Assembly (NCBI RefSeq): GCF_007830035.1
Contig: NZ_VLKN01000001.1
Span: 558,001-622,000 of the forward strand
Reading direction: 5' to 3'
Length of the DNA stretch: 64,000 bases
Source: Luteimonas cucumeris
GTDB lineage: Bacteria > Pseudomonadota > Gammaproteobacteria > Xanthomonadales > Xanthomonadaceae
Positions 26,742-33,597 of this stretch are shown piece by piece. The position numbers and the translations under genes were made by a program. Under the pieces are notes generated by a model. It was not told where the DNA came from. It made no database searches and saw nothing but the letters and a program-made list of their open reading frames with translations. How positions within the stretch are numbered: the stretch's first letter is position 1; each line of letters begins with the position of its first letter.

Positions 26742-28154
26742 TCACTCCCCGCCGCGCGGTTCCGCAGCCTTCGGCGCGCTGCCGAAATCGCCGTCGCTCT
26801 GCGCGGCCAGCCAGGTGAACACGGTGTACGCGGCGACGTTCTGCGCCAGCACCTTCGGATCGATCTTGTCGAGCGTGTCGTCGGCGTTGTGGTGCAGGTC
26901 GAAGTAGTCGGTACCGTCGTGCGACAGCGATCCCCAGGCCATGCCGCGCGCGGCCAGCGGGCCGATGTCCGACTCCGGACCGCCTTCGCCGGGCGTGTAT
27001 TCGATGCCCAGCGGCGCCAGCGCCTTGGCGATCTGCTCGACGGCCGGCTTCGCGTAGGCCGGAGCGCTGCTGTCGAAGGCATAGATGCGGCCCGCACCGA
27101 AGTCGCTTTCGGCGGCGATGTGGTGCCTGGCGACGTCCTTGAAATACTTGTCGGCATAGGCGCGACCACCGAACAGGCCCTGTTCCTCGTTGGCGAAGGC
27201 AACCACGCGCAGCGTGCGTGCCGGTTTCAGCGGCTTGATCAGCGCTGCCGCGGCCATGGTGATGCCGATGCCGGCGGCATCGTCGATCGCACCGGTACCG
27301 TGATCCCAGGAATCGAGATGGCCGCCGATCAGCACCACTTCATCGGGCCTGCTGCTGCCGGTGATTTCGCCGATCACGTTCTGCGAGGTGTATTCGCCGT
27401 CGAAGCCGACATCCAGCGCGATGCGTACTTTCGTCGGACCGAGCTTGACCAGTCGCGCTAGTTGGTCGGCGTCGGGCAGCGACAGCGCAGCGGAGGGAAT
27501 CGGCTTCACGCCATCTGCGAAGCGCGTACCACCGGTGTGGGCGACGCGGTGCGATGCGGTGCCGGCCGATCGCATCAGGAACGCGCTTGCGCCCTTGCTC
27601 GATGCCACCGTCGGGCCGCGGCCACGGATGCCGCCGCCGTGGCGATAATCGCTGCCGTCCTGCGTTTTCTTCATCTGGTAATCGACGAACGCGATCTTGC
27701 CTGCGAGCGAACCTTCCGGTGCCGCCTGCAGCGCGGCCAGGTCGGCGAAGCGCACGACTTCGGTTTCGACCGTGCCGCCAGGACTGCCGCCGAGCGCGGT
27801 CAGCACCAGATGCTGCGCGTGCGCGCCGAGCACTTCACCGGACTCGCTGCGACGCACCCATTTCGGGAACGTGACCGGTTCGGTCCAGACCTTGTCGTAA
27901 CCCAGCTCCTTGAACTTGGCCACGGCCCATTCGACTGCGCGCGCATCCGCTTCGGTGCCGGGCAGGCGTGCACCGACCTCGGTGGTCAGCGATTCGGTGA
28001 TCTTCCAGCCCAGATCGCTGGCCAGCGCCTGCTCGCGCAGTTGCGGGACCTGCGCGACCGCGGTCTGCGGAATGGTGGTCTGCTTGTCTGCAGCGAAGGC
28101 GGAACTGGCGGCGATGGCAAGCGCCAGCGCGGTGATCGACAGCGAAAGACGCAT
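26742..28154 (-). CDS. Secreted M28-family metallopeptidase
   Basis: 470 residues from the ATG at 28154. A signal peptide (MRLSLSITALALAIAASSAFA) directs export. An inserted PA-like domain region precedes the di-zinc peptidase part: LIGGHLDSWDHGTGAIDDAAG carries the first His and Asp ligands, and AFANEEQGLFGGRAYADKYF the Glu base and ligand. M28 enzymes of this type are aminopeptidases or carboxypeptidases acting outside the cytoplasm. Start choice: an in-frame ATG 21 bp upstream would only delay the signal peptide. Confidence 0.9.
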   Translation of the reverse strand: MRLSLSITALALAIAASSAFAADKQTTIPQTAVAQVPQLREQALASDLGWKITESLTTEVGARLPGTEADARAVEWAVAKFKELGYDKVWTEPVTFPKWVRRSESGEVLGAHAQHLVLTALGGSPGGTVETEVVRFADLAALQAAPEGSLAGKIAFVDYQMKKTQDGSDYRHGGGIRGRGPTVASSKGASAFLMRSAGTASHRVAHTGGTRFADGVKPIPSAALSLPDADQLARLVKLGPTKVRIALDVGFDGEYTSQNVIGEITGSSRPDEVVLIGGHLDSWDHGTGAIDDAAGIGITMAAAALIKPLKPARTLRVVAFANEEQGLFGGRAYADKYFKDVARHHIAAESDFGAGRIYAFDSSAPAYAKPAVEQIAKALAPLGIEYTPGEGGPESDIGPLAARGMAWGSLSHDGTDYFDLHHNADDTLDKIDPKVLAQNVAAYTVFTWLAAQSDGDFGSAPKAAEPRGGE

Positions 28155-28308
28155 TGCAGGCTCCGGACGCGGCAAAGCCGCGAGCTTATCAGCCCGTCAT
28201 CCGGAGTCTTTGTGCCAGTGGTCATGCAACGCCGGGTCCATCGTGCAGCGCCCGCTCAACCGCTGCGCGAAGCCAGTGGGACAGCTCCGCGCTGAAGGCG
28301 GGCGCGGA

Positions 28309-28713
28309 TCAGCGCTTGAGGTTGTCGCGGATCTCGCGCAGCAGCAGCACTTCTTCGCTGGGCGCGGCGGGCGTCGCCGGCGGCTTGCGATTGAGCCGGT
28401 TGATCGCCTTGATGGCCAGGAAGATGGCGAACGCGACGATGACGAACTGGATGATCGCGTTGATGAATTCGCCAATGCCGATCGTGACCGCAGGAATCGC
28501 CTTGCCGGCCGCGTCCACGCCCGCTTCCTTGAGTGTGATCGCCCATTTCGAGAAGTCGACGCCGCCAATGAGCATGCCGATCGGCGGCATGATGATGCGG
28601 TCCACGAGCGCGGTGACGATCCTGCCGAACGATGCGCCGATGACGACACCGACGGCGAGGTCGATGACGTTGCCGCGCATCGCGAATTCCTTGAATTCAC
28701 CCATCATGCCCAT
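28309..28713 (-). CDS. mscL: Large-conductance mechanosensitive channel
   Basis: 134 residues, close to the 136 of Escherichia coli. The amphipathic start [24 protein letters not shown] leads into the pore helix [20 protein letters not shown], a second helix ([20 protein letters not shown]) and a cytoplasmic helix [16 protein letters not shown]. It opens on membrane tension to release solutes after osmotic downshift. An MscS-type channel gene lies later in this window. Confidence 0.97.
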   Translation of the reverse strand: MGMMGEFKEFAMRGNVIDLAVGVVIGASFGRIVTALVDRIIMPPIGMLIGGVDFSKWAITLKEAGVDAAGKAIPAVTIGIGEFINAIIQFVIVAFAIFLAIKAINRLNRKPPATPAAPSEEVLLLREIRDNLKR

Positions 28714-28754
28714 CGCGTTTCTCCTTTCCGCAAACGCCGCCGGTCGCGACGGAA

Positions 28755-29480
28755 TCAGGCTACACCAGTGCCCGTGGGCACCGCGATCTCGCCGCGCAGC
28801 TCGACGATGCCGTCGAGGCGGGCGACGAACGCATCGCCGATCTGCAAGGGTCCGACCCCCGCCGGCGTGCCCATGAATACCAGGTCGCCGGCACGCAGCG
28901 CGTACAGCTTCGACAATTCGTGGAGGATATCGCCGACGTCCCAGATCAGGTCCGACAGCGCGCCGTGCTGCCGCGTTTCACCATTGATCTGCAGTGTGAG
29001 CGTCAGCGCATCGAGCGCGCCGACATCGTGCGCGGGCACCAGTTCGCTGACCGGTGCGGAATGGTCGAAGGCCTTGCCGGTATCCCACGGCAGGCCCTTG
29101 GCCTTGGCCGCCGCCTGCAGGTCGCGCCGGGTCAGGTCGAGGCCGACGCCGTATGCGAAGACCAGCGTTTCGGCGGCATCCGCGTCCAGCACGCCGGCGG
29201 GTGCATCGCGGCCCAGCGCGACCACCAGCTCGATTTCGTGGTGCAGGTCGTGCGTGCCATGCGGATACGGCACGATGCCATCGACGACGATCGCATCGGC
29301 AGGCTTGAGAAAGAAGACCGGCTGGCCGCGTTCGGCTTTCGATGCGGGCGCGGCGGCGCCCATCTCGCGTGCGTGGTCGGCGAAGTTGCGGCCGACGCAG
29401 TAGATGCGGCGCACCGGAAAGTGCCCATCGCCGCGCACCGGGATGCGCGAGGGAACCGGCGCGGGAATCGCGTCGGTCAC
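28755..29480 (-). CDS. Fumarylacetoacetate hydrolase (FAH) family protein
   Basis: 241 residues from a GTG at 29480; upstream in-frame sequence is not conserved. FAH core: [44 protein letters not shown] with the metal-binding Glu pair, and [20 protein letters not shown]. This family includes fumarylpyruvate hydrolase and acylpyruvases, which cleave C-C bonds in aromatic breakdown. The specific substrate is not known, as no aromatic pathway genes adjoin it. Confidence 0.88.
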   Translation of the reverse strand: MTDAIPAPVPSRIPVRGDGHFPVRRIYCVGRNFADHAREMGAAAPASKAERGQPVFFLKPADAIVVDGIVPYPHGTHDLHHEIELVVALGRDAPAGVLDADAAETLVFAYGVGLDLTRRDLQAAAKAKGLPWDTGKAFDHSAPVSELVPAHDVGALDALTLTLQINGETRQHGALSDLIWDVGDILHELSKLYALRAGDLVFMGTPAGVGPLQIGDAFVARLDGIVELRGEIAVPTGTGVA

Positions 29481-29487
29481 GGCCGAC

Positions 29488-29754
29488 TCAACGCAGCAGT
29501 GGCTTGCCGACGACGCGGTACTCGCCTTCGACCACGTTGCGGTCGGCGGCGACCACCTTGCCGCGCTGGCGGAACACGCGCAGCAACAGGCCGGCGGCCA
29601 CCATCGCAGCGCCAACGAACAGACCGAACACCAGCAACACCACCAGCAGGGCCAGGCCGACCAGGCCGAACGCGATCCGCAGCAGGGGATGGCGTGGTTT
29701 GCGCGGCGAGAACGCCCAGCGCAGGGAATCGCGGTGGAAATGGAAGGCAGGCAT
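29488..29754 (-). CDS. Small membrane protein of unknown function
   Basis: 88 residues from the ATG at 29754 (MPAFHFHRDSLRWAF); a second ATG at 29766 would add four residues. It has one long hydrophobic stretch, IAFGLVGLALLVVLLVFGLFVGAAMVAAGLLL, long enough to form a hairpin or one tilted helix. A basic tail RVFRQRGKVVAADRNVVEGEY probably faces the cytoplasm. It ends 7 bp before the FAH gene start and is likely co-transcribed with it. No family recognised. Confidence 0.65.
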   Translation of the reverse strand: MPAFHFHRDSLRWAFSPRKPRHPLLRIAFGLVGLALLVVLLVFGLFVGAAMVAAGLLLRVFRQRGKVVAADRNVVEGEYRVVGKPLLR

Positions 29755-29836
29755 CGTGACGGTCATGACAGAATGCGGCGAATGGCCGCGGCACAGTATC
29801 GGGCACGCCATCGGTGCATTTGTAAGGAGTTCGTTA

Positions 29837-30178
29837 ATGCAGCACTTGATCACACTCGCCGACATCGCCGATGGCGGATTCGCGGAGGCCGAGGCCACGC
29901 TCGACGGCGATGCCGAATCGGTGATCCTGCATCGCGATGGCGATCAGGTGCGCGCCTGGCTCAACGTCTGCCCGCACGCCGGCCGGCGACTGGACTGGGC
30001 GCCGGGCCAGTTCCTGAAAAGCAAGGAGGGCCTGCTGGTCTGCGCCGCGCACGGTGCGAGCTTCGAACTGGCGAATGGCGAGTGCGTCGCCGGACCGTGT
30101 CGTGGTTCGTCGCTGCAGGCGATCGCACTGTCGATCGTCGACGGCAATGTATTGCTAGCCAAGCACCGGCCGGCATAA
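29837..30178 (+). CDS. Rieske-type [2Fe-2S] ferredoxin-like protein
   Basis: 113 residues from the ATG at 29837, with AAGGAG 8 bp upstream. The two cluster motifs are CPHAGRRL (C-x-H) and CAAHGASF (C-x2-H), spaced as in Rieske proteins. Between them lies LDWAPGQFLKSKEGLLV. There is no membrane helix, so it is a soluble electron carrier of the NirD/BphF type. The partner oxygenase is not in the neighbourhood. Confidence 0.88.
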   Translation: MQHLITLADIADGGFAEAEATLDGDAESVILHRDGDQVRAWLNVCPHAGRRLDWAPGQFLKSKEGLLVCAAHGASFELANGECVAGPCRGSSLQAIALSIVDGNVLLAKHRPA

Positions 30179-30195
30179 CGCTGCGCGCACTGCTG

Positions 30196-30648
30196 TCATC
30201 CAGCCAACTCAGGCTGTATCGGGCGATTGGCCGGCCCGGCAACGACGCGTCGCATGATCAATGAAGTCAACGGCAGCGGGAGCAGCGCCATGAGCGCACC
30301 CGGCAGCAACGCCTGCCACTCCAGGACCAATGCCGGCTGCGCAAGCACGAGCCGATACTGCCAAAGAAAACCCGGTAGCAGTGCAACTGCCAGATACGTC
30401 CAAAGCCTGGCGGGTCGCAGCCTGCATAGCAGGTACGCGGCAGGCACGCACAACAACGTGTTGGTGAGCAGGTCGGCCGGGTACAGGACGCCGTAGAAGG
30501 AGGCGCCCCTGAGGCCATGGGAAATGAGCCAGCCAGGCAAGGGCGTGAACAGGCCGATGTAGACCCACGCCAGAATAAGCAGGTAGGTATGGGCCGCGCC
30601 GATCAGGGCTGCGAGCAGGATTGAAACGGGAAATGTGTGCAGCTTCAT
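30196..30648 (-). CDS. Membrane protein of unknown function at the end of the cassette array
   Basis: 150 residues with about four hydrophobic helices (for example FPVSILLAALIGAAHTYLLIL and YGVLYPADLLTNTLLCVP). AGGAG precedes the ATG at a good distance. Base composition is between that of the cassette array and the chromosome. It follows the last degenerate attC (30695-30720) directly, so it may be a terminal cassette that lost its own attC, or the first chromosomal gene. No family recognised. Confidence 0.6.
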   Translation of the reverse strand: MKLHTFPVSILLAALIGAAHTYLLILAWVYIGLFTPLPGWLISHGLRGASFYGVLYPADLLTNTLLCVPAAYLLCRLRPARLWTYLAVALLPGFLWQYRLVLAQPALVLEWQALLPGALMALLPLPLTSLIMRRVVAGPANRPIQPELAG

Positions 30649-30694
30649 GCCGGTAACTCCTGTAGGCCGGTGTGTTTGCGGATATTCGTGAATC

Positions 30695-30720
30695 GGTTCG
30701 GCTTGAATGAGCTGTTAAGG
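30695..30720 (-). mobile_element. Degenerate attC half-site (attC-5)
   Basis: Only the R''/L'' side is recognisable: on the minus strand CCTTAACAGCTCATTCAAGCCG, like the other sites. The other arm and R' are not found. The stop codon of the preceding gene lies inside R''. It probably no longer recombines. Confidence 0.5.
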
Positions 30721-31062
30721 CGCGCCCACGTTGGGTAGTTGACGAGCCGCAGCTTCTACTTGCGGGCAAGATGTCTCATAGCCGTGCAATGGCAAAGCCC
30801 GCAATTTCTCAGCAAGATCAGATGGGGAATCAGTCTGCTCAACAGCATTGGCAATCATGCCGATAGCATTGGAGTAGCACTGGCCAGCACCAAACTGCTC
30901 AGAAAAGGCGCCAAGCCAGAAGAAGAACGGTGCTGCGGCGGCGATGGTTGCAAGACCGAGCCATTTGGCACGTCGCGGGGCTGTCCATACGGCGACGATA
31001 AAGAGAAGCGCCAATACGAAGAAGCCGATGGGGAGTACCAAGAGTAGTAATGTCGTTGTCAT
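30715..31062 (-). CDS. Small membrane protein, cassette-encoded
   Basis: 115 residues. Two hydrophobic stretches are seen (MTTTLLLLVLPIGFFVLALL and WLGLATIAAAAPFFFWLGAF), followed by a polar part with two Cys (GAGQCYSNAIG, YETSCPQVEAAAR). They could form a disulfide in the periplasm. Its start is a few bp after the core of attC-4 and its TAA stop lies in the next attC, which is typical of cassettes. Lower GC than flanking genes. No family recognised. Confidence 0.68.
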   Translation of the reverse strand: MTTTLLLLVLPIGFFVLALLFIVAVWTAPRRAKWLGLATIAAAAPFFFWLGAFSEQFGAGQCYSNAIGMIANAVEQTDSPSDLAEKLRALPLHGYETSCPQVEAAARQLPNVGAP

Positions 31063-31066
31063 AGCG

Positions 31067-31125
31067 CCCTAATGTTTGAGCTAGCCGCGCCACGAAGCGG
31101 CGTTGGCTTGAATGGCCTGCAAGAC
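31067..31125 (-). mobile_element. attC-4 (site of the aadA-like cassette, degenerate cores)
   Basis: The central hairpin is intact: on the minus strand CATTCAAGCCAACGCCGCTT followed by CGTGGCGCGGCTAGCTC. R' reads ATTAGGG where GTTAGGG is expected, and R'' reads GTCTTGC where GTCTAAC is expected. Both changes hit the conserved AAC/GTT positions, so recombination activity is likely low. Confidence 0.7.
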
Positions 31126-31126
31126 A

Positions 31127-31924
31127 TCATGGGCGGGCATCAAGCAATTTGGTGGCTTCATCTTTCACGAAGTGGACGAATGCTTCCAGCTGATCCGTGC
31201 GTGACGCCAAGCAATCTTTTCCTTGCCCAAGATATGCCTGCCGGGCTTCAAGCAGTACGGACTGATGTTGAGCTGGCAAACGTTCCAGGGCCCAGCAGGC
31301 AGCCGCATCCTTGGATGCGACCTTGCAGGTTTCCGTGCTGTACCAGATACGAGACAAGGTGAGCACTACATTGCGCTCATCGCCCGCCCAATCCGGCGGC
31401 GAATTCCATAGGTCCAAGGTGTCGGTCAGCGCCTTGAGCAGATCGCTTTCCGGAACCGGGTCGAAGCAATCTTCTGCCGCTGAGCCTGCCAAGGCGATGC
31501 TATGCCGCCTTGCTTTCGTCAGCAGGATTGCCAGGTCCATATCGGCGGTGGCAGGTTCGAAGATGCCGGCAAGAATATCCTTGCGCTGCCACTCTCCGAA
31601 TTGCAGCTCCCGTCTGGCCGGATAACGCCAAGGGACGACATCACTGCGCACAACGACCGTAACTTCCAGGGCGCGGAGAACCCTGCTTTCGCCATGAGGG
31701 GCCGAAACCTCCAGAAGATCAACGAGCAGAGCTCGCCGCACAGCCTCATCGAGCCGTGCGGCCACGGTGACCAGCAAATCGATATCACTGTGCGGCTTCA
31801 GTCCACCATCCAGTGCGGAGCCGTACAGATGGACGGCCAGCAGCGTCGATTCCAGATGACGCTCGATGACGTCGAGCGCTTGTGACAGTTGCACCGAAAT
31901 TTCGGCAGGGACCGTGTCACTCAT
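31127..31924 (-). CDS. AadA-family aminoglycoside nucleotidyltransferase, cassette-encoded
   Basis: 265 residues, the AadA length. It shares long stretches with ANT(3'')-type streptomycin/spectinomycin adenylyltransferases: LLAVHLYGSALDGGLKPHSD with the GS and DID nucleotidyl-transfer motif (DIDLLVTV), ALEVTVVV for the catalytic Glu, RRELQFGEWQRKDIL, and NSPPDWAGDERNVVLTLSRI. The gene lies in an integron cassette array, as its clinical relatives do. It starts at the attC end without a visible ribosome binding site or 5' leader. The promoter is unknown. Residues needed for activity seem present, so resistance is plausible but unproven; the enzyme may be an environmental aadA lineage. Confidence 0.9.
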   Translation of the reverse strand: MSDTVPAEISVQLSQALDVIERHLESTLLAVHLYGSALDGGLKPHSDIDLLVTVAARLDEAVRRALLVDLLEVSAPHGESRVLRALEVTVVVRSDVVPWRYPARRELQFGEWQRKDILAGIFEPATADMDLAILLTKARRHSIALAGSAAEDCFDPVPESDLLKALTDTLDLWNSPPDWAGDERNVVLTLSRIWYSTETCKVASKDAAACWALERLPAQHQSVLLEARQAYLGQGKDCLASRTDQLEAFVHFVKDEATKLLDARP

Positions 31925-31981
31925 GTGTTTGACTTGAGTTAGGCGACCGCGAAGCGGGTTGGCTTGAATGAATTGTTAGAC
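31925..31981 (-). mobile_element. attC-3 (R' degenerate)
   Basis: On the minus strand GTCTAACAATTCATTCAAGC, followed by CAACCCGCTTCGCGGTCGCC, TAACTCAAG and then TCAAACAC. R'' (GTCTAAC) is canonical and matches that of classical aadA attC sites. The R' core GTTRRRY is replaced by a non-matching sequence right before the aadA-like start codon, so the junction has decayed or was rearranged. Confidence 0.75.
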
Positions 31982-31985
31982 CGGG

Positions 31986-32444
31986 CTAGGGATGCGAAGC
32001 CGCGTGCAACCGTAGCGCCTGTTCCTTGTCTGAGAGTGGCCTGAGGAACACACCCGGCTTGATACCAATGAAGCCTGGTCCTTTAAGCAGTACCAACCGT
32101 ACCTCCGTGTCATCGGCATGGGCCTCCTGAATCTGACCGAGGGTATAGTGGAGATGAGAAGCCAGCGGAACCGGAATTACGTCAGGAACCTTTGAGGCAT
32201 TTGTCACAAGAACATGGTCAACCCGGATACGCAGCCTAATCGTGTTGTCCAAACCAGGGCCGGTGCGGGCCTTTGGATCTGCTACCGGATTGCCCTGATC
32301 ATTAACCATGTCTACTCCTACGACGCGGCCGACAAGGACATGGTCGGCCTGTTGGGCCATATCTTCCAGAGTTGCCTCGTACGGGAAGCCAGTGATGGCA
32401 ATAGCCGGGATCAGCGCAATCAGAGTTAACAAGACGCGGCGCAT
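31986..32444 (-). CDS. Exported protein of unknown function, cassette-encoded
   Basis: 152 residues beginning MRRVLLTLIALIPAIAITGF, a signal peptide. The mature part, EATLEDMAQQADHVLVGRVV to FLRPLSDKEQALRL, looks beta-rich and resembles uncharacterised secreted proteins. It has a good GGGGAGG ribosome binding site 6 bp before the ATG, unlike its neighbours. Lower GC. It ends just before attC-3. No family recognised with confidence. Confidence 0.7.
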   Translation of the reverse strand: MRRVLLTLIALIPAIAITGFPYEATLEDMAQQADHVLVGRVVGVDMVNDQGNPVADPKARTGPGLDNTIRLRIRVDHVLVTNASKVPDVIPVPLASHLHYTLGQIQEAHADDTEVRLVLLKGPGFIGIKPGVFLRPLSDKEQALRLHAASHP

Positions 32445-32456
32445 GCGACCTCCCCG

Positions 32457-32516
32457 GTATAACGCCTGAATTATGCCGAGCCGCGAAGCGGCTTCGGCTT
32501 GAAGAAGTTGTTAGGC
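32457..32516 (-). mobile_element. attC-2 (60 bp, nearly canonical)
   Basis: On the minus strand R'' GCCTAAC at 32510-32516, then AACTTCTTCAAGCCG, a GAAGCCGC/GCGGCTC hairpin, ATAATTCAGGC and R' GTTATAC at 32457-32463. The stop codon of the EF-Tu-like cassette gene lies within R''. Confidence 0.85.
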
Positions 32517-32900
32517 CGCAGTTGCGCGTGGATTGTGTAGCCCGGTGATACGTGTAACACGGCCAACTGCCACTCTCTTCGGGCCCTCGTGGCAATAGAA
32601 CTCTACTCCGGGCTTGATGCGAGCGCGGTGGGTTTGCTCTCGCATCTCATCAACGACTACGGTCATTCGCGCTGGAAGATCTACGCCCAGCGGCAGTGGG
32701 AAGTCTTTAAGCAAGCTATCTCCGTCGGGGCCATAGAAGTCGGGCCAGATCATGTACATCTGGTCGAGGGAGCTGTCTGCAGCGTAGGAGAAATCCCAGC
32801 GTATGCCGTTGAAAGGCGGAGTCCTACGGCCACCCTCTGACTCCGAGAGAATCCGGATGGTCGCCTCAAAGTCATCCGCTATCGGGTAGAGACTGTGCAT
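32511..32900 (-). CDS. EF-Tu C-terminal-domain-like small protein, cassette-encoded
   Basis: 129 residues with no signal peptide. The second half (LPLGVDLPARMTVVVDEMRE, then VEFYCHEGPKRVAVGRVTRI) resembles the last beta-barrel domain of elongation factor Tu, which ends in a similar REGGRTVGAGVV-type strand. The G domain is absent. Similar orphan domains are seen in other cassette arrays. It could compete with, or mimic, EF-Tu or bind a partner of it; that is inference. The start is a few bp after attC-1 without a clear ribosome binding site; the stop lies inside attC-2. Confidence 0.68.
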   Translation of the reverse strand: MHSLYPIADDFEATIRILSESEGGRRTPPFNGIRWDFSYAADSSLDQMYMIWPDFYGPDGDSLLKDFPLPLGVDLPARMTVVVDEMREQTHRARIKPGVEFYCHEGPKRVAVGRVTRITGLHNPRATAA

Positions 32901-32907
32901 GTGTGCG

Positions 32908-32967
32908 GCCGAACGCCTGAATTAAGTTGAGCCGCGAAGCGGCTTCGGTTTGAATGAATTGTTAGCT
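32908..32967 (-). mobile_element. attC-1 (60 bp)
   Basis: On the minus strand R'' AGCTAAC at 32961-32967, AATTCATTCAAACCG, AAGCCGC/GCGGCTC hairpin, AACTTAATTCAGGC and R' GTTCGGC at 32908-32914. The R'' is the exact complement of the core GTTAGCT at the start of the same cassette (33504-33510), as expected for an excisable cassette. Confidence 0.88.
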
Positions 32968-32972
32968 GCCAG

Positions 32973-33500
32973 CTAGAGCAACTGGTAACCAAAAACGCCA
33001 ACTAGTGCGGCCCCGCCACGGGCGATCAATATTGCCACTAGGGCGAGAACAAAAGACCACCGCCACATTTCATATTTAACGCCCGCGACGCCTAGGCGCT
33101 TATCAGCTGCGTCGGAAAGCTTGCGCACTGAGTCCTCTAGGTTGGAGATGCGATCGTCAAGGCTCTGCATGCCTCCCGAGGAAAGCACGTGAATTTCACT
33201 AACGCCTCGAAGTTTCGCGGCTTTAGCCTCATCCACTTGCTGCGAGAAGCTATCGCGGTGTGCAAGTTGCTCCCGGATCAGAGGCTCCCACTCCAAGTAT
33301 GAGAGTGCGACAAAACCGGAGACAGCGAATAACGCCCAGCCAGCCAGCTCCGAAATGGTCCGGACGCTGCTTGAGTCGAATTTTGCAGTTTGGATTGACG
33401 CGGCAAGCAGCGTGAATACGAGCGCCACAAAATAGTAGCGGAACTGCGACTGTAGCCGCTCCGCTGCTTCTAGTTGCTTGATCACGGACGAGTCTGTCAT
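32973..33500 (-). CDS. Membrane protein with coiled-coil region, cassette-encoded
   Basis: 175 residues. The N-terminus is helical (MTDSSVIKQLEAAERLQSQF), then two hydrophobic helices (YYFVALVFTLLAASI, LAGWALFAVSGFVALSYL), a polar heptad-like segment (GMQSLDDRISNLEDSVRKLS) and a C-terminal helix (WSFVLALVAILIARGGAALV). The gene starts 3 bp after the cassette boundary core, so it has almost no leader. It ends 5 bp before attC-1. No family recognised. Confidence 0.7.
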   Translation of the reverse strand: MTDSSVIKQLEAAERLQSQFRYYFVALVFTLLAASIQTAKFDSSSVRTISELAGWALFAVSGFVALSYLEWEPLIREQLAHRDSFSQQVDEAKAAKLRGVSEIHVLSSGGMQSLDDRISNLEDSVRKLSDAADKRLGVAGVKYEMWRWSFVLALVAILIARGGAALVGVFGYQLL

Positions 33501-33503
33501 GGC

Positions 33504-33510
33504 AGCTAAC
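33504..33510 (-). other. Upstream boundary of the cassette array (core site GTTAGCT)
   Basis: On the minus strand ACTGAGCGTTAGCTGCC reads like the 3' end of an attC or of an attI, with the recombination point after the first G. No further attC is seen between here and the SLC13 stop codon (33598), and no integrase gene is present. Confidence 0.6.
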
Positions 33511-33597
33511 GCTCAGTGGACCCCTAATAAATAGACCTACATAACCTGCCGCTTCGACAAGAGGGAAGGACACTCGAAATACAGGGATCCCACCCGC

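Larger units (their letters stand above)
30695..33510 (-). mobile_element. Integron cassette array without integrase in window (CALIN-type)
   Basis: Four or five attC-like sites in one orientation, about 59-60 bp each where complete, alternate with short genes that all read on the minus strand and end at or in the attC. GC content is visibly lower than in the flanks. Each complete attC has an imperfect hairpin (SpeI-like GCCGCGAAGCGGC core) between R'' and R' core sites. The flanks are an SLC13 transporter gene and an unrelated membrane gene; no intI is seen on either side. Cassette order by expected transcription is: membrane/coiled-coil protein, EF-Tu-like, secreted, aadA-like, small membrane protein. 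Confidence 0.85.

Noticed and set aside
33511-33597. attI site or integrase remnant
   Set aside because: No similarity to an integrase frame could be seen in these 87 bp, and the sequence after the core GTTAGCT does not show attI-type direct repeats that I can recognise.
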